NCBI GenBank assembly: GCA_019637615.1 | Contig: JAHBVJ010000004.1 | Span: 1 to 64,000 of the forward strand | From: Anaerolineae bacterium | GTDB taxonomy: Bacteria; Chloroflexota; Anaerolineae; Aggregatilineales; UBA2796 | Length of the DNA stretch: 64,000 bases | Direction of reading: 5' to 3' | Shown: positions 50,252 through 58,925 of the stretch, in pieces | How positions within the stretch are numbered: position 1 is the first letter of the stretch | How the letters are laid out: each line of letters opens with the position of its first letter | Position numbers and translations under genes: made by a program | The notes under the pieces: generated by a model | The model's database searches: none | What the model was told of the DNA's origin: nothing | Seen by the model: only the letters and a program-made list of their open reading frames with translations

Positions 50252-50282
50252 AGTGCTAAGTGCTAGGTGCTGAGTGCTAAGT
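50252..50282 (+). repeat. Tandem heptamer array AGTGCTA
   Basis: Four and a half heptamers in a row: AGTGCTA, AGTGCTA, GGTGCTG, AGTGCTA, AGT. They lie in the transcribed leader of the solute-binding-protein gene. A shorter set of the same unit occurs at 1066-1086. Confidence 0.75.
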
Positions 50283-50370
50283 AAATACTGATGTATTCAA
50301 TCTAAAAGCAACTCAGGATCAGCGCTCTAAGCGATACGGCGTGAACCTGAAAATCTGAAAGGTACCTTTA

Positions 50371-50380
50371 GAAACGTTTC
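50371..50380. promoter_or_regulatory. LacI-type operator O1
   Basis: GAAACGTTTC is a perfect palindrome with the central CG of LacI-family operators, extended by TTT and AAA at one base's distance on each side. It lies seven bases downstream of the -10 box of the minus-strand promoter, across its start point, where binding would block transcription of the transporter operon. Confidence 0.65.
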
Positions 50381-50387
50381 AAAAATA

Positions 50388-50416
50388 ACTCTAGCATCAG
50401 TTATTTTTGATGTCAA
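50388..50416 (-). promoter_or_regulatory. Promoter of the sugar transporter operon
   Basis: On the minus strand, a perfect TTGACA (50411-50416) is followed after 17 bp by TAGAGT (50388-50393). The start point would fall in operator O1. It reads towards the solute-binding protein, the permeases and probably the LacI gene. Confidence 0.6.
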
Positions 50417-50539
50417 GTAACTGGATAAACATTTACGCAGAATACTGAAGAAATTAGTCGTTTAAGTTGTCATCGAGACGGTATTCAGTAGTTTATGTCT
50501 CAACCAATTGTAAAGATTGATCCAATGGTCGCTGGTCTA

Positions 50540-50568
50540 TTGACGCCAACTTTAATGCTATATACAAT
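50540..50568 (+). promoter_or_regulatory. Promoter of the GH31 operon
   Basis: TTGACG (50540-50545) and TACAAT (50563-50568) are 17 bp apart; each matches the sigma70 consensus at five of six positions. The start point would be near 50575, just before operator O2. Confidence 0.65.
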
Positions 50569-50577
50569 GAAGTTATT

Positions 50578-50587
50578 GTATCGTTTC
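50578..50587. promoter_or_regulatory. LacI-type operator O2
   Basis: GTATCGTTTC matches O1 at eight of ten positions and, like O1, is followed by an A-rich run (AAA). It covers about +3 to +12 of the GH31 promoter. One half is canonical and the other degenerate, so affinity may be lower than at O1. Confidence 0.5.
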
Positions 50588-50624
50588 AAATATTTGTTCG
50601 GTCGGAAATGGATCACCTTTGAGC

Positions 50625-53600
50625 ATGAAAGAACTATCTTCTGTTTTTGAGCGCATTCGTTTGGAAGGTGTGCCCCTCGCTACCCCCGGTAGTATGGTCG
50701 GCACACGACAGGCACGTTTTACGATCCTGACAGCGCGCCTGATCCGGCTGGAGTGGGCAACCGATGGTCAATTTGAAGACCGCAGTACATTCGCCTTCCC
50801 CAACCGCCGCGCCGAGACTCCGGCCTTCTCGTGCGAGGCACAAGAGACGCAGATCACCATCAAAACCGAATATCTGCACCTTCACTACAGCGACGACGGC
50901 ACCCCCTTCAGCGCGGCTAATCTATCGATCCGCGTGCGCGTGGATGACGAATGGGTGACGTGGACGCCGGGGACGGCAGCGACGGGCAACCTGCACGGGA
51001 CGAGCCGTACCCTTGATCAGTGCGCCGATGCCATCAATCTGGATGAAGGCATCCTTTCTCGCGATGGTTGGGCGGTTTTCAATGACAGCGGCAATCCGGT
51101 GTGGGACATCGAACAAACTTGGGTTGAATCGCGCCCTGAAACACACGTACAAGATTGGTACTTCTTCGGCTACGGGCATGATTACAAAGCGGCGCTCAAA
51201 GAATATACACAGTTTGGCAACCGCATCCCGCTGGTGCCGCGCTATGTGCTCGGCGCGTGGTGGTCACGCTTCTGGGCGTACCATGCCGACGACCTCAAAC
51301 AATTGGTGAAGGATTTCGACGCGCACGAAGTGCCGCTAGACGTGCTGGTGGTGGATATGGACTGGCACACTCCGGTCGCGTGGACGGGCTATACGTGGAA
51401 TAAAGAGCTGTTCCCTGATCCGGTCGAGTTTTTGGCATGGGTACATCATCAAGGGCTGCGTGCTACCCTGAACTTGCATCCGGCACAGGGCGTGCAAAGC
51501 CATGAGGAAGCCTACCCTGAATTTTCACAACGGTTAGGGCTGCCCACTGGTGGCACTGACCCGATCAAATTCAACGGCGCGAGTAAAGACTTCATCCAGC
51601 ACTATTTTGAAGTGCTGCATCACCCGATGGAAGAACAGGGCGTCGATTTCTGGTGGCTAGATTGGCAGCAAGAAAAAGATACCACCATCCGCAATCTCGA
51701 TCCGTTGCCGTGGTTGAACCATTTGCACTCGCGCGACTCGACACGGCGCGGCTTCCGTTCGATGTTATACAGCCGTTGGGGCGGCCTCGGCAACCACCGT
51801 TACCCGATTGGCTTCTCCGGTGATACCTATGCCACATGGGACTCGCTACGCTTCCAGCCGTATTTCACGGCAACAGCGGCGAATGTGTGCTACGGTTGGT
51901 GGAGTCATGACATCGGCGGGCATTTCGGCGCAGTCGAGCCGGAATTGTATGCGCGTTGGGTGCAATACGGCGCGGTGAGTCCATGTTTGCGGCTGCATTC
52001 GACCAAAGACCCGCTGGCGGAGCGGCGTCCGTGGGGCTTCCCTGATGAGATTTATCAGGCCGCCAAAGCCGCCATACAGTTCCGCTATCGGATGCTGCCG
52101 TATCTGTACAGCAGTGCATGGACGGCTTCGCAGCAAGGGCTGTCGTTGTGTACGCCGATGTATTACGAGTATCCTGACCGCGAAGACGCCTATCTAGCGC
52201 GCGATCAGTACTTCCTCGGCGCGGACATCATCGCTGCGCCGATCACGCAGACAGCCGATCCGCAGACAGGCTTAGCCTACGTCGATGTGTGGGTACCTGA
52301 TGGGACATGGTACGAGTTTACGACGCTGGAAGCCTATACGGGGCCACGCTGGGTACGCTTGTTCGGGGATATTCAACGCATCCCACTATTGGTCAAGGCA
52401 GGCGCAGTGATCCCGATGGCTCCATCCGCACGACGGACGCAGCAGATCGACGGTTCGCACATCATCTTATCGATCTTCCCCGGCGCGGCTGGCACGTTCA
52501 ATTTCTATGAAGACGATGGCATCACGGAGACTTATCGACAAGGTGTATACGAAATAACGCCGTTCACAGCATCGTTGAACAATGACGAAGAACTAAGACT
52601 TGTGATCGGCGGCAGCGAGGGTGAATGTCCAGCGCTGCCCGCGATGCGCACGTTTGAAGTTCATTGGCACGGTGTGAACGTGCCGAACCACGTTGAGGTG
52701 AACGGGCAGATCTACGAAAACTGGCACTATGACCAGTCCAAGCGGATGCTAACGGTCACGCTTGAGCAAGTTAGCCGCCGTGAGCGCGTTGAGATCGTTG
52801 TGTACTCCGCCCACGCGAAATTCATCGCCTATCCGGATCGCGCCACACGACTGCGGCTAACGGAAGCGGCGACGCTGGCACAAGCAGCGCAGCCTGCCCT
52901 TTCGCTCGATGCCGCGTTCGAAGCGCTAACAACGGTCAAGTCTGTCAATGCGCACGTGGTGGCACGGCTTGGTGGCCCATTTGCACACGTGTATGAGGCG
53001 GTGGTGTATGCGGACGCGCAACAAAGCCTCGGCAAGCTGGTGCTCGCCCCGCCGATGGATGGTTCGCCCTTCGACGCGGAGATCGTGTGGACGTTTAAGC
53101 AAGACGGCAAGACACTTACTGCCGCGCCGATCTCACTCAGAGGTTGTGACGCCGAGCAAATCCTGAACTGCCCCTTCAAGGATGAGGGCGATCCGCGCAC
53201 CTTCCAGTGGAGCGCCAACGTGACGTTGACGTGGCACGGACTCGACATCAAGACGCAGCATTACAGCCGCGCTTGCTATCCCGCCATCATGCAGTGGCAA
53301 ACTTTGATGGTCGAGTCGGAGTCGGCACCCTCCTTCGCGAAAGCACTGACAGAAGATGGCAAACTTAAGGCAGGGTTAGCTTGGCAACTCGTCCAGCAGG
53401 AGCGGCAGAGCGCACCGAATCTGCATCAACCGTATGGCGTGATTTTGCTTGAACAGGAACGTCAGCGGATTACGGATGGCGAACCGCTTGCCATGTACGC
53501 CAGCGCCGAACTGACCAGCACAACGGAGCAGGACATCGTGCTGTGCGTTCAACACGCGGGCGCGATCACCTGTTACGCGGATGGCAAGGAATTGAACGGG

Positions 53601-53792
53601 GTGGAAGCGATTGAGCACGTCACGTTAGCGCCGATGTTTTATTCGTGGATACCCGCACAGCGCTCGTATTACAAGCTGACGCTAAAGGCTGGTGTGAACC
53701 GCGTCCTGATCTATTCGCAGCCGGACAAGGGCAGCGGATGGTGGACGTTCGGTGCGACGGCATTCGATCTGGCGGGCAATGTACTTAGCTAG
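50625..53792 (+). CDS. GH31 family alpha-glycosidase with long C-terminal extension
   Basis: This protein of about 1055 aa hydrolyses alpha-glucosides or alpha-xylosides. The N-terminal beta domain leads into the barrel: RYVLGAWWSRFWAYHADD, LDVLVVDMDWH, then GVDFWWLDWQQEKD with the nucleophile Asp (near 345) and IGFSGDTYATWDSL with the acid/base Asp (near 398). It then has GWWSHDIGGH. The standard GH31 C-terminal beta domains end at about residue 700. The last 300-350 residues are an added, mostly beta region that I do not recognise. No signal peptide, so it acts in the cytoplasm on imported oligomers. ATG 50625 was chosen over an upstream TTG. Confidence 0.93.
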   Translation: MKELSSVFERIRLEGVPLATPGSMVGTRQARFTILTARLIRLEWATDGQFEDRSTFAFPNRRAETPAFSCEAQETQITIKTEYLHLHYSDDGTPFSAANLSIRVRVDDEWVTWTPGTAATGNLHGTSRTLDQCADAINLDEGILSRDGWAVFNDSGNPVWDIEQTWVESRPETHVQDWYFFGYGHDYKAALKEYTQFGNRIPLVPRYVLGAWWSRFWAYHADDLKQLVKDFDAHEVPLDVLVVDMDWHTPVAWTGYTWNKELFPDPVEFLAWVHHQGLRATLNLHPAQGVQSHEEAYPEFSQRLGLPTGGTDPIKFNGASKDFIQHYFEVLHHPMEEQGVDFWWLDWQQEKDTTIRNLDPLPWLNHLHSRDSTRRGFRSMLYSRWGGLGNHRYPIGFSGDTYATWDSLRFQPYFTATAANVCYGWWSHDIGGHFGAVEPELYARWVQYGAVSPCLRLHSTKDPLAERRPWGFPDEIYQAAKAAIQFRYRMLPYLYSSAWTASQQGLSLCTPMYYEYPDREDAYLARDQYFLGADIIAAPITQTADPQTGLAYVDVWVPDGTWYEFTTLEAYTGPRWVRLFGDIQRIPLLVKAGAVIPMAPSARRTQQIDGSHIILSIFPGAAGTFNFYEDDGITETYRQGVYEITPFTASLNNDEELRLVIGGSEGECPALPAMRTFEVHWHGVNVPNHVEVNGQIYENWHYDQSKRMLTVTLEQVSRRERVEIVVYSAHAKFIAYPDRATRLRLTEAATLAQAAQPALSLDAAFEALTTVKSVNAHVVARLGGPFAHVYEAVVYADAQQSLGKLVLAPPMDGSPFDAEIVWTFKQDGKTLTAAPISLRGCDAEQILNCPFKDEGDPRTFQWSANVTLTWHGLDIKTQHYSRACYPAIMQWQTLMVESESAPSFAKALTEDGKLKAGLAWQLVQQERQSAPNLHQPYGVILLEQERQRITDGEPLAMYASAELTSTTEQDIVLCVQHAGAITCYADGKELNGVEAIEHVTLAPMFYSWIPAQRSYYKLTLKAGVNRVLIYSQPDKGSGWWTFGATAFDLAGNVLS

Positions 53793-53915
53793 GGAACCTC
53801 GCCGCCGATCCTGCGGGATCGGTACAGGTGTCATGATCTTGGCTTCATGAAGTTGAGCACATGAAGCCAAGTGATTTTTAGAGCAAGTTGAGTTTCGGAT
53901 AGAGGGTTATTGAGA

Positions 53916-56192
53916 ATGCGCCAAAGATACTTTGTTGTGAAAATGATGTTGGTGCTGGCGATGCTATGCGCGGCGCTGACTATAAACCGATCAGCGACAG
54001 CCACGACGTATGTGGTTGAGGATGGCGTGATCAAGTTGAGCGCGGCGGCTTACGAGATCGGGTTCCGCGAGGCTGATGGCGGAATCGCGTACATCCTCGA
54101 TAAAGGGACGAATCAGCGTGTGAGCGAGGGCAGTGCCAACAACGATCTATGGTTCGCGGCACTCGTGGGCAATAAGGCGGTACAGGGCAGCAGCTATAGT
54201 GGTAACTTTACGCATGATTGGGACGCCGCCAGCAGCCAGTTGACGCTTACCTATACAGCGGCGGACTCGCTGAACGTGAAGGTCACCGTCGATGCTTCGT
54301 CGGAGCAAGCGCTACGGATGCAAGCCAGCGTCAGCAATGGCGCACCCAAGAGCATTCAGAGTTTCCGCTTCCCCAACGCGCTCAAGATCGCTGATGCAGA
54401 TGTGACCGATGCCCTGCTGCCGTTAATGCCCGGTGCGCAGATCAGCCCTAAATTCTTTGCCGAAGCCAGATCGTATATCGACATCTATCCCGGCGTGATG
54501 TTCGCGGATTATCTCGCGGTGAACACGAACAAAGGGCAGTTAGCGGTATACGGCGTCCATGGTGACATCATCCAGCCAGCGCTGATCGGCTTCCAGCACG
54601 ACTCAAGTGTGCCCGACTACGCCATGGTGACGCATAACTTCCGCACGTGGGTAGACACGGGCAAAACGTGGACGACACCGTGGGTAGTGATCGCGGTCGG
54701 GAAACCATATCCGGACAGCATCGCCGCGTACCGTACCGATAACGGGATCGACAAGTATCCAGCGTTGGCGGAAAAATTGGGCGACAAGGCCGCCGCATAT
54801 TTCGCCGCGCCGATGTACAAGCTAGATCTACAGGTACTCAAGCAAACCTTCCAGAATCTTCAACAGACCGTCATCAGCAAGGTAAATTTCCCCGGCTTGG
54901 TGCATCTGGTCGCTATTCAGCAGGGCGGACACGACAATAACTATCCAGACATCATGCCGCCGGATAAAAAATGGGGCACTGCGGAGGACTTCGCGGCGTT
55001 CAACGACGCGGTGCATCAAGGCGGTGGGCTGGTGCTGCCGTACGTCAACCTATCGTGGTGGGATAACAACGGACAACTGCTTTCCAAACTGCCCGCTGAT
55101 GTCAAGCTGTTCGACCTGATTGTGCTCAAAGATGCGACCAAGCTGCCCGCCTTCGAGACGTATGGCCCGAATGGTGGCTTCGTGATGAATCTGCACCACC
55201 CATTCGTGCAAGCTAAGATCGCGGAGCAGCTCGACGCGCTCAAAGCGGTGGGCGTGGACGGCGTCTTCGGGGATCAGTGGGGCAACCGCGCCGTACCCTA
55301 TGACTTCAACGCGGCTGGCCTCGACAACTACGATCCGGCGACTTCGTATTTCGGCGGGATCGTAGAGCTGTATTACCGCACTGCGGACAGCGCGTGGATG
55401 ACCGAAACGGGCGTCGATGTGCTGGCGGAGCAGGGCACCGGCTTCATGGGTACCAATTACCTGTGGGACATGCTCGGCTATCGCGGCGCGACGGCGGGCG
55501 TGACGACGTACTATCCGATGGCGGGGATGCTGCTGCGCGATAAGGTGCTGTTGTATCAGCACAACCTCGCGGCGGAGACGTGGACGAAAAATAAGGATAT
55601 GCTGCGCTGGAATCTGACGTATGGTTACGGGTTGAGCAACGCCTTCTATGACAACAACAAGGGCGGCGTCAATATGGATAACCCGTGGTTGAACTTGATC
55701 GGCGTGTTCCAGAAATACGCCCTCGCCAACTACGCCGATCAACAAGTGGTCAGTTATGAACAGCTTGCGGGCGGTGTGCGCCAGACGCGCTTTGCAATGT
55801 ACACTGTGTATTCCAATTGGGACAACTCAGCTCCATACACCGTGAATGGGAATACGCTGCCGCCCGGTGGCGTGGTCACGCAAGCCAAGGACGGCACAGT
55901 GACGGCAGGCGTGTTCAGCGCCTATAATGGAGTCGATCTCAGCGCGGGCGATCACTATCTAGTCGAGACGCGGGGCGAGACGGCGATCAAGGTGTTCCAG
56001 CCCGTGGGCGACGACACGCCACTGACGATCAAGCTGCCTACAGATTGGCAAACTGCCAAGATCGAGGCATATGGCTATGACGGCGTTCTGTTCGGCGCGG
56101 CGGATGCCATTGCCGCCGACGGTACGATCACGTTCACGTATAAGAACGCGATCAACGGGCAGACGGTTGGCTACTATCAGATCGCGCCGTGA
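53916..56192 (+). CDS. Secreted glycoside-hydrolase-like protein (DUF6259/DUF5696-type barrel)
   Basis: This protein of about 758 aa begins with a signal peptide (VVKMMLVLAMLCAALTINRSATA). Residues about 30-280 form a beta-sandwich lead-in (LSAAAYEIGFREADGGIAYILD). Residues about 300-600 look like a TIM barrel with LPYVNLSWWDNNG, then MNLHHPFVQAKIAEQLDALKAVGVDGVFGDQWG, where the Asp in VDGVFGD sits where related clans (GH27/31/36/101) keep the nucleophile. The C-terminus is a beta domain. An AGAGGG site supports ATG 53916. Assignment to a particular uncharacterised family is tentative. It would cut a polymer outside the cell, feeding the importer and the GH31 enzyme 120 bp upstream. Confidence 0.7.
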   Translation: MRQRYFVVKMMLVLAMLCAALTINRSATATTYVVEDGVIKLSAAAYEIGFREADGGIAYILDKGTNQRVSEGSANNDLWFAALVGNKAVQGSSYSGNFTHDWDAASSQLTLTYTAADSLNVKVTVDASSEQALRMQASVSNGAPKSIQSFRFPNALKIADADVTDALLPLMPGAQISPKFFAEARSYIDIYPGVMFADYLAVNTNKGQLAVYGVHGDIIQPALIGFQHDSSVPDYAMVTHNFRTWVDTGKTWTTPWVVIAVGKPYPDSIAAYRTDNGIDKYPALAEKLGDKAAAYFAAPMYKLDLQVLKQTFQNLQQTVISKVNFPGLVHLVAIQQGGHDNNYPDIMPPDKKWGTAEDFAAFNDAVHQGGGLVLPYVNLSWWDNNGQLLSKLPADVKLFDLIVLKDATKLPAFETYGPNGGFVMNLHHPFVQAKIAEQLDALKAVGVDGVFGDQWGNRAVPYDFNAAGLDNYDPATSYFGGIVELYYRTADSAWMTETGVDVLAEQGTGFMGTNYLWDMLGYRGATAGVTTYYPMAGMLLRDKVLLYQHNLAAETWTKNKDMLRWNLTYGYGLSNAFYDNNKGGVNMDNPWLNLIGVFQKYALANYADQQVVSYEQLAGGVRQTRFAMYTVYSNWDNSAPYTVNGNTLPPGGVVTQAKDGTVTAGVFSAYNGVDLSAGDHYLVETRGETAIKVFQPVGDDTPLTIKLPTDWQTAKIEAYGYDGVLFGAADAIAADGTITFTYKNAINGQTVGYYQIAP

Positions 56193-56222
56193 CGCGGGTT
56201 GAATGTCGTTAAGGATTTATTG

Positions 56223-56269
56223 ACCACTCCCTATTTACGATCAAGTTAGTTAGGTAAATAGGGAGTGGT
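56223..56269 (+). promoter_or_regulatory. 16-bp leader hairpin enclosing the ribosome-binding site
   Basis: The arms 56223-56238 and 56254-56269 are perfectly complementary (start ACCACTCCC, end GGGAGTGGT) around a 15-nt loop. The 3' arm ends three bases before the ATG at 56273 and contains the only ribosome site, AGGGAG (56260-56265). No T-run follows on either strand, so it is unlikely to be a terminator. Translation of the downstream stress-type protein must depend on opening this structure. Confidence 0.8.
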
Positions 56270-56272
56270 GTT

Positions 56273-57136
56273 ATGGATAAGACAACTACCGATTATGTCG
56301 TCGTCGGTTATTTTGACGACGTGAAAAACGCGTGGCAAGCCTTCCAAGCACTGCGCGACGCAGGATATACCGCCGACCAGATCAGCTTCGTCGCTAATGA
56401 GGAATCTCTCAAAGCCGCCGGAATCAATTCTGACCCGACCAAGAATGGTGTCACCGCTGGTTCGCTCATTGGTGGAACAGCGGGCGCGGCGTTAGGTCTG
56501 ATCGCCCTTGCCATCCCCGGTGTTGGCCCCGTGCTGGCAATTGGCCCCCTGTTCGGCGTGTTCGCGGGCGGGGTGGCTGGCAGCATCGCGGGTGGCTTCA
56601 TCGGCGCACGCGTGAACTGGCAAAACGCCGACGATGATCTACACGTGTATTATGAGGAAGGGCTGCGACGTGGTGGTGCGCTGCTGCTCGTTAATGCGCC
56701 GCCCACCGAAGGCCCCAAGATTCAGGCGATATTCCAGCAGTACAACCGCACGGACATCCGCCAACGTGCTCAACAATGGCAATCGGAAGGTTGGACGCCC
56801 ACCCCTGCCGAAAATATGACCGAACGTCGCGGTGCTGAAGGGGCGGCTTCGCAGTCCGGCAAAGTAGCGGGCATTGCGTCCTTCCCGTCGCTGAACGAGG
56901 CCTATCAGCGGCATTTCAACCAGACCCTCGGCACAACGGGGCGTTCCTACGCAGATTACTCACTGGGCTACCTGTACGGCTACAACCTCGCTAATGATGA
57001 GCGTTACCGCGATCAGAACTGGAACGCTATCGAGGAGGAAATCCACGAGGATTGGGAGCAAAAACAAAAGGGCACGTGGGCAGAGTACGGCCCGATCATC
57101 CAGTTTGCGCGGGATAAGGCGCTGAACCGCGTTTAG
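56273..57136 (+). CDS. General-stress-protein 17M/YflT-like protein with glycine-zipper segment
   Basis: This 287-aa protein starts with a YflT/GSP17M-type domain (VVGYFDDVKNAWQAFQALRDAGYTADQISFV). It is followed by a glycine-rich hydrophobic stretch (GSLIGGTAGAALGLIALAIPGVGPVLAIG, then GVFAGGVAGSIAGGFIGARV) resembling glycine-zipper or membrane-inserting segments. The C-terminal 110 residues form a separate charged, aromatic domain (YADYSLGYLYGYNLANDERYRDQNW, IHEDWEQKQKGTWAEYGP) seen in proteins predicted to act in stress. Translation is likely controlled by the leader hairpin at 56223-56269. The molecular role is unknown. Confidence 0.75.
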   Translation: MDKTTTDYVVVGYFDDVKNAWQAFQALRDAGYTADQISFVANEESLKAAGINSDPTKNGVTAGSLIGGTAGAALGLIALAIPGVGPVLAIGPLFGVFAGGVAGSIAGGFIGARVNWQNADDDLHVYYEEGLRRGGALLLVNAPPTEGPKIQAIFQQYNRTDIRQRAQQWQSEGWTPTPAENMTERRGAEGAASQSGKVAGIASFPSLNEAYQRHFNQTLGTTGRSYADYSLGYLYGYNLANDERYRDQNWNAIEEEIHEDWEQKQKGTWAEYGPIIQFARDKALNRV

Positions 57137-57153
57137 CCAAGCGTCACTTATGC

Positions 57154-57188
57154 AAATGGGACGACTCAACAAGTGAATCGTCCCATTT
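57154..57188. terminator. Terminator hairpin between convergent genes
   Basis: Eleven-bp perfect arms (AAATGGGACGA at 57154-57164, TCGTCCCATTT at 57178-57188) with a 13-nt loop lie between the convergent stops at 57136 and 57198. Short T and A runs on the outer sides could serve both directions. Confidence 0.65.
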
Positions 57189-57197
57189 CCTTGTGAG

Positions 57198-58925
57198 TTA
57201 GTGCGCCGCTTTGCCGCTGCCACGCAAGAAATAGGCGGGAATCAGCGACAGCGCGCAGACGACAGCCCCGATCACCAGCATTTCCCCGATGACCTGTACG
57301 CCAGAAGCAAAATAGGCTTGCACCGATGCCGCTTGGATTTCAACGGGCGTCAGGGTGGGCGAGAACTGTGCGCTGGCAAGCCCGACCAGATAATTGACGC
57401 GGCTGAGGGCAAAAGTCGTCAACGAGGAGACGGCGATAGTCATGCCGACCAGCCGCAAGATCAACACTAAGGCGGAGGCTACGCCGCGCTGACTCTCACT
57501 GGCATCGTTGATCACCGCCGTGCCGATAGGCGAGATCGTCAGCCCCAAGCCGACGCCTGCGATGATCATGTGCAGCGCCATCGTCGCGTCGGGCGTGTTC
57601 GCCTTCCACGTCAGGCCAGCGATCAAGAAGCCAGCCGTCGCAATCGCCAAGCCAATCATCGTCGGGAAGCGATAACCGCGCCGCTCCGCCAGCCAGCCGC
57701 CGGGGAGCGCCGCTAACGCCATTGGTACGGTCAGCGCCGAGAGCAAGATGCCCGCCCGTTCCGCTGCTTGCGAGATCGAGGCCGCGCTGGCATCTTCCGC
57801 GCGCAAATTGACCAACAACGGCACGCTCACCAAGCCAAGCATCAGGCAGAAGCCGATCAACAGGTTGGTCAGGGTTGCCGAGGCTACATTGCGCTTGCGA
57901 AATAGGTGCAGTTCGAACAACGGATGCGCGATGCGCCATTCATAGAAGAGGAATACGACGAAGCACAGCGCCGCCACGATCAGCAGCGTCGGATTGAAGG
58001 CCGTTTGCTGCGTTTCATTCAACGCGCGCGTGGTGGAAATTTCGGTGTTACCGCCCAAACCAAGGTTCAACCCGATCAGCGAGCCGGAGAGCAGCAGCGC
58101 TCCGATCCAGTCAAATTTGCCTTCGCTGGTGGGATGGTCGATGCCGCGCAAGGCCAGCCACGTCAAGATCAAGGCGATCACGCCAATCGGCACATTCAAG
58201 TAAAACAGTGTGTGCCAATCCGGGGGAGGCCAATTCAAGCCGATCTGCCGCAATGAAGCCGCGATACTTGCGCCGTTCTGGTTGAAGTAATTGACCATCA
58301 CGCCGCCGTACAGATGCCCCAGTACCCAACCGAGCGTATCCACCGCACCGATGATACCGACAGGCTGCGAACGTCGATCCGGCGGGAACAGATCAGCCAC
58401 CAGTGCCATGCTGACGGGTACCATCGCGCCCGCGCCGAGCGCTTGAATTACGCGCCCGATGATGACGGCAATCAGCGTTAGTTGGTTGAGGTCAGGGCGC
58501 TGGCGCAGCACCTGACGGGCAAACAAGTTGAGCATGTCGGTGGGCCACTCATGCGCCGTTGCTACCCAGTACGAGCCGAAGATGAAGATGCCGAGGCAGA
58601 CCAGATACACTGCCCGCCTACCCACAAGATCAGAGACGCGCCCGCTGACCGTCATACTGACGATGTAAGCCAGCAGATAGCCCGTCACTGCCCATGCCGC
58701 CGCGCCTAAGTTGGTATCGACAGGGATGCTGAGGCGAGTCAAAATTTCCGGCAAGATGGCGGATACGATGGTCAGATCGAGCGCACCGATAAAGACCGGA
58801 ATCAAAATCAGCGTGACGATGAACCACCGCCGCCGCGCCGAAATCGTCCGCGTGTGTCCGGTGCTCATGCCCGTCGCTACAGCATCTGGTGTCTCTGAAC
58901 GGATTGAATTGGCGGGCTGCGTCAT
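57198..58925 (-). CDS. 14-TM MFS exporter (DHA2; P55/EmrB-like)
   Basis: This 575-aa protein has fourteen membrane segments. The MFS signature motifs are GRVSDLVGRRAVYL (motif A) and RVIQALGAGAMVPVSMALVADLFPPDRR (motif B/C region), with LNVPIGVIALIL before the central helices. The last 100 residues include a long loop before the final helix (SRVNYLVGLASAQFSPTLTPVEIQ). Its ATG overlaps the stop of a LppX/LprG-type lipoprotein gene by four bases. In mycobacteria the same pairing (LprG with Rv1410/P55) moves triacylglycerides and lipoglycans to the outer envelope. A lipid-export role here is inferred from that pairing. Confidence 0.9.
   Translation of the reverse strand: MTQPANSIRSETPDAVATGMSTGHTRTISARRRWFIVTLILIPVFIGALDLTIVSAILPEILTRLSIPVDTNLGAAAWAVTGYLLAYIVSMTVSGRVSDLVGRRAVYLVCLGIFIFGSYWVATAHEWPTDMLNLFARQVLRQRPDLNQLTLIAVIIGRVIQALGAGAMVPVSMALVADLFPPDRRSQPVGIIGAVDTLGWVLGHLYGGVMVNYFNQNGASIAASLRQIGLNWPPPDWHTLFYLNVPIGVIALILTWLALRGIDHPTSEGKFDWIGALLLSGSLIGLNLGLGGNTEISTTRALNETQQTAFNPTLLIVAALCFVVFLFYEWRIAHPLFELHLFRKRNVASATLTNLLIGFCLMLGLVSVPLLVNLRAEDASAASISQAAERAGILLSALTVPMALAALPGGWLAERRGYRFPTMIGLAIATAGFLIAGLTWKANTPDATMALHMIIAGVGLGLTISPIGTAVINDASESQRGVASALVLILRLVGMTIAVSSLTTFALSRVNYLVGLASAQFSPTLTPVEIQAASVQAYFASGVQVIGEMLVIGAVVCALSLIPAYFLRGSGKAAH

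Larger units (their letters stand above)
50197..50618. other. Regulatory intergenic region between the sugar operons
   Basis: This 422-bp gap between divergent operons holds a heptamer array, two LacI-type operators and two sigma70-type promoters, annotated separately. It also has an inverted repeat AAAAATAAC/GTTATTTTT (50381-50389, 50399-50407) that overlaps the minus promoter. No coding potential is seen. The minus-strand leader before the binding-protein gene is about 230 nt. Confidence 0.7.

Noticed and set aside
56223..56269. The hairpin as terminator of the upstream secreted-protein gene
   Set aside because: There is no T-run on the plus strand, and the 3' arm carries the next gene's ribosome site.
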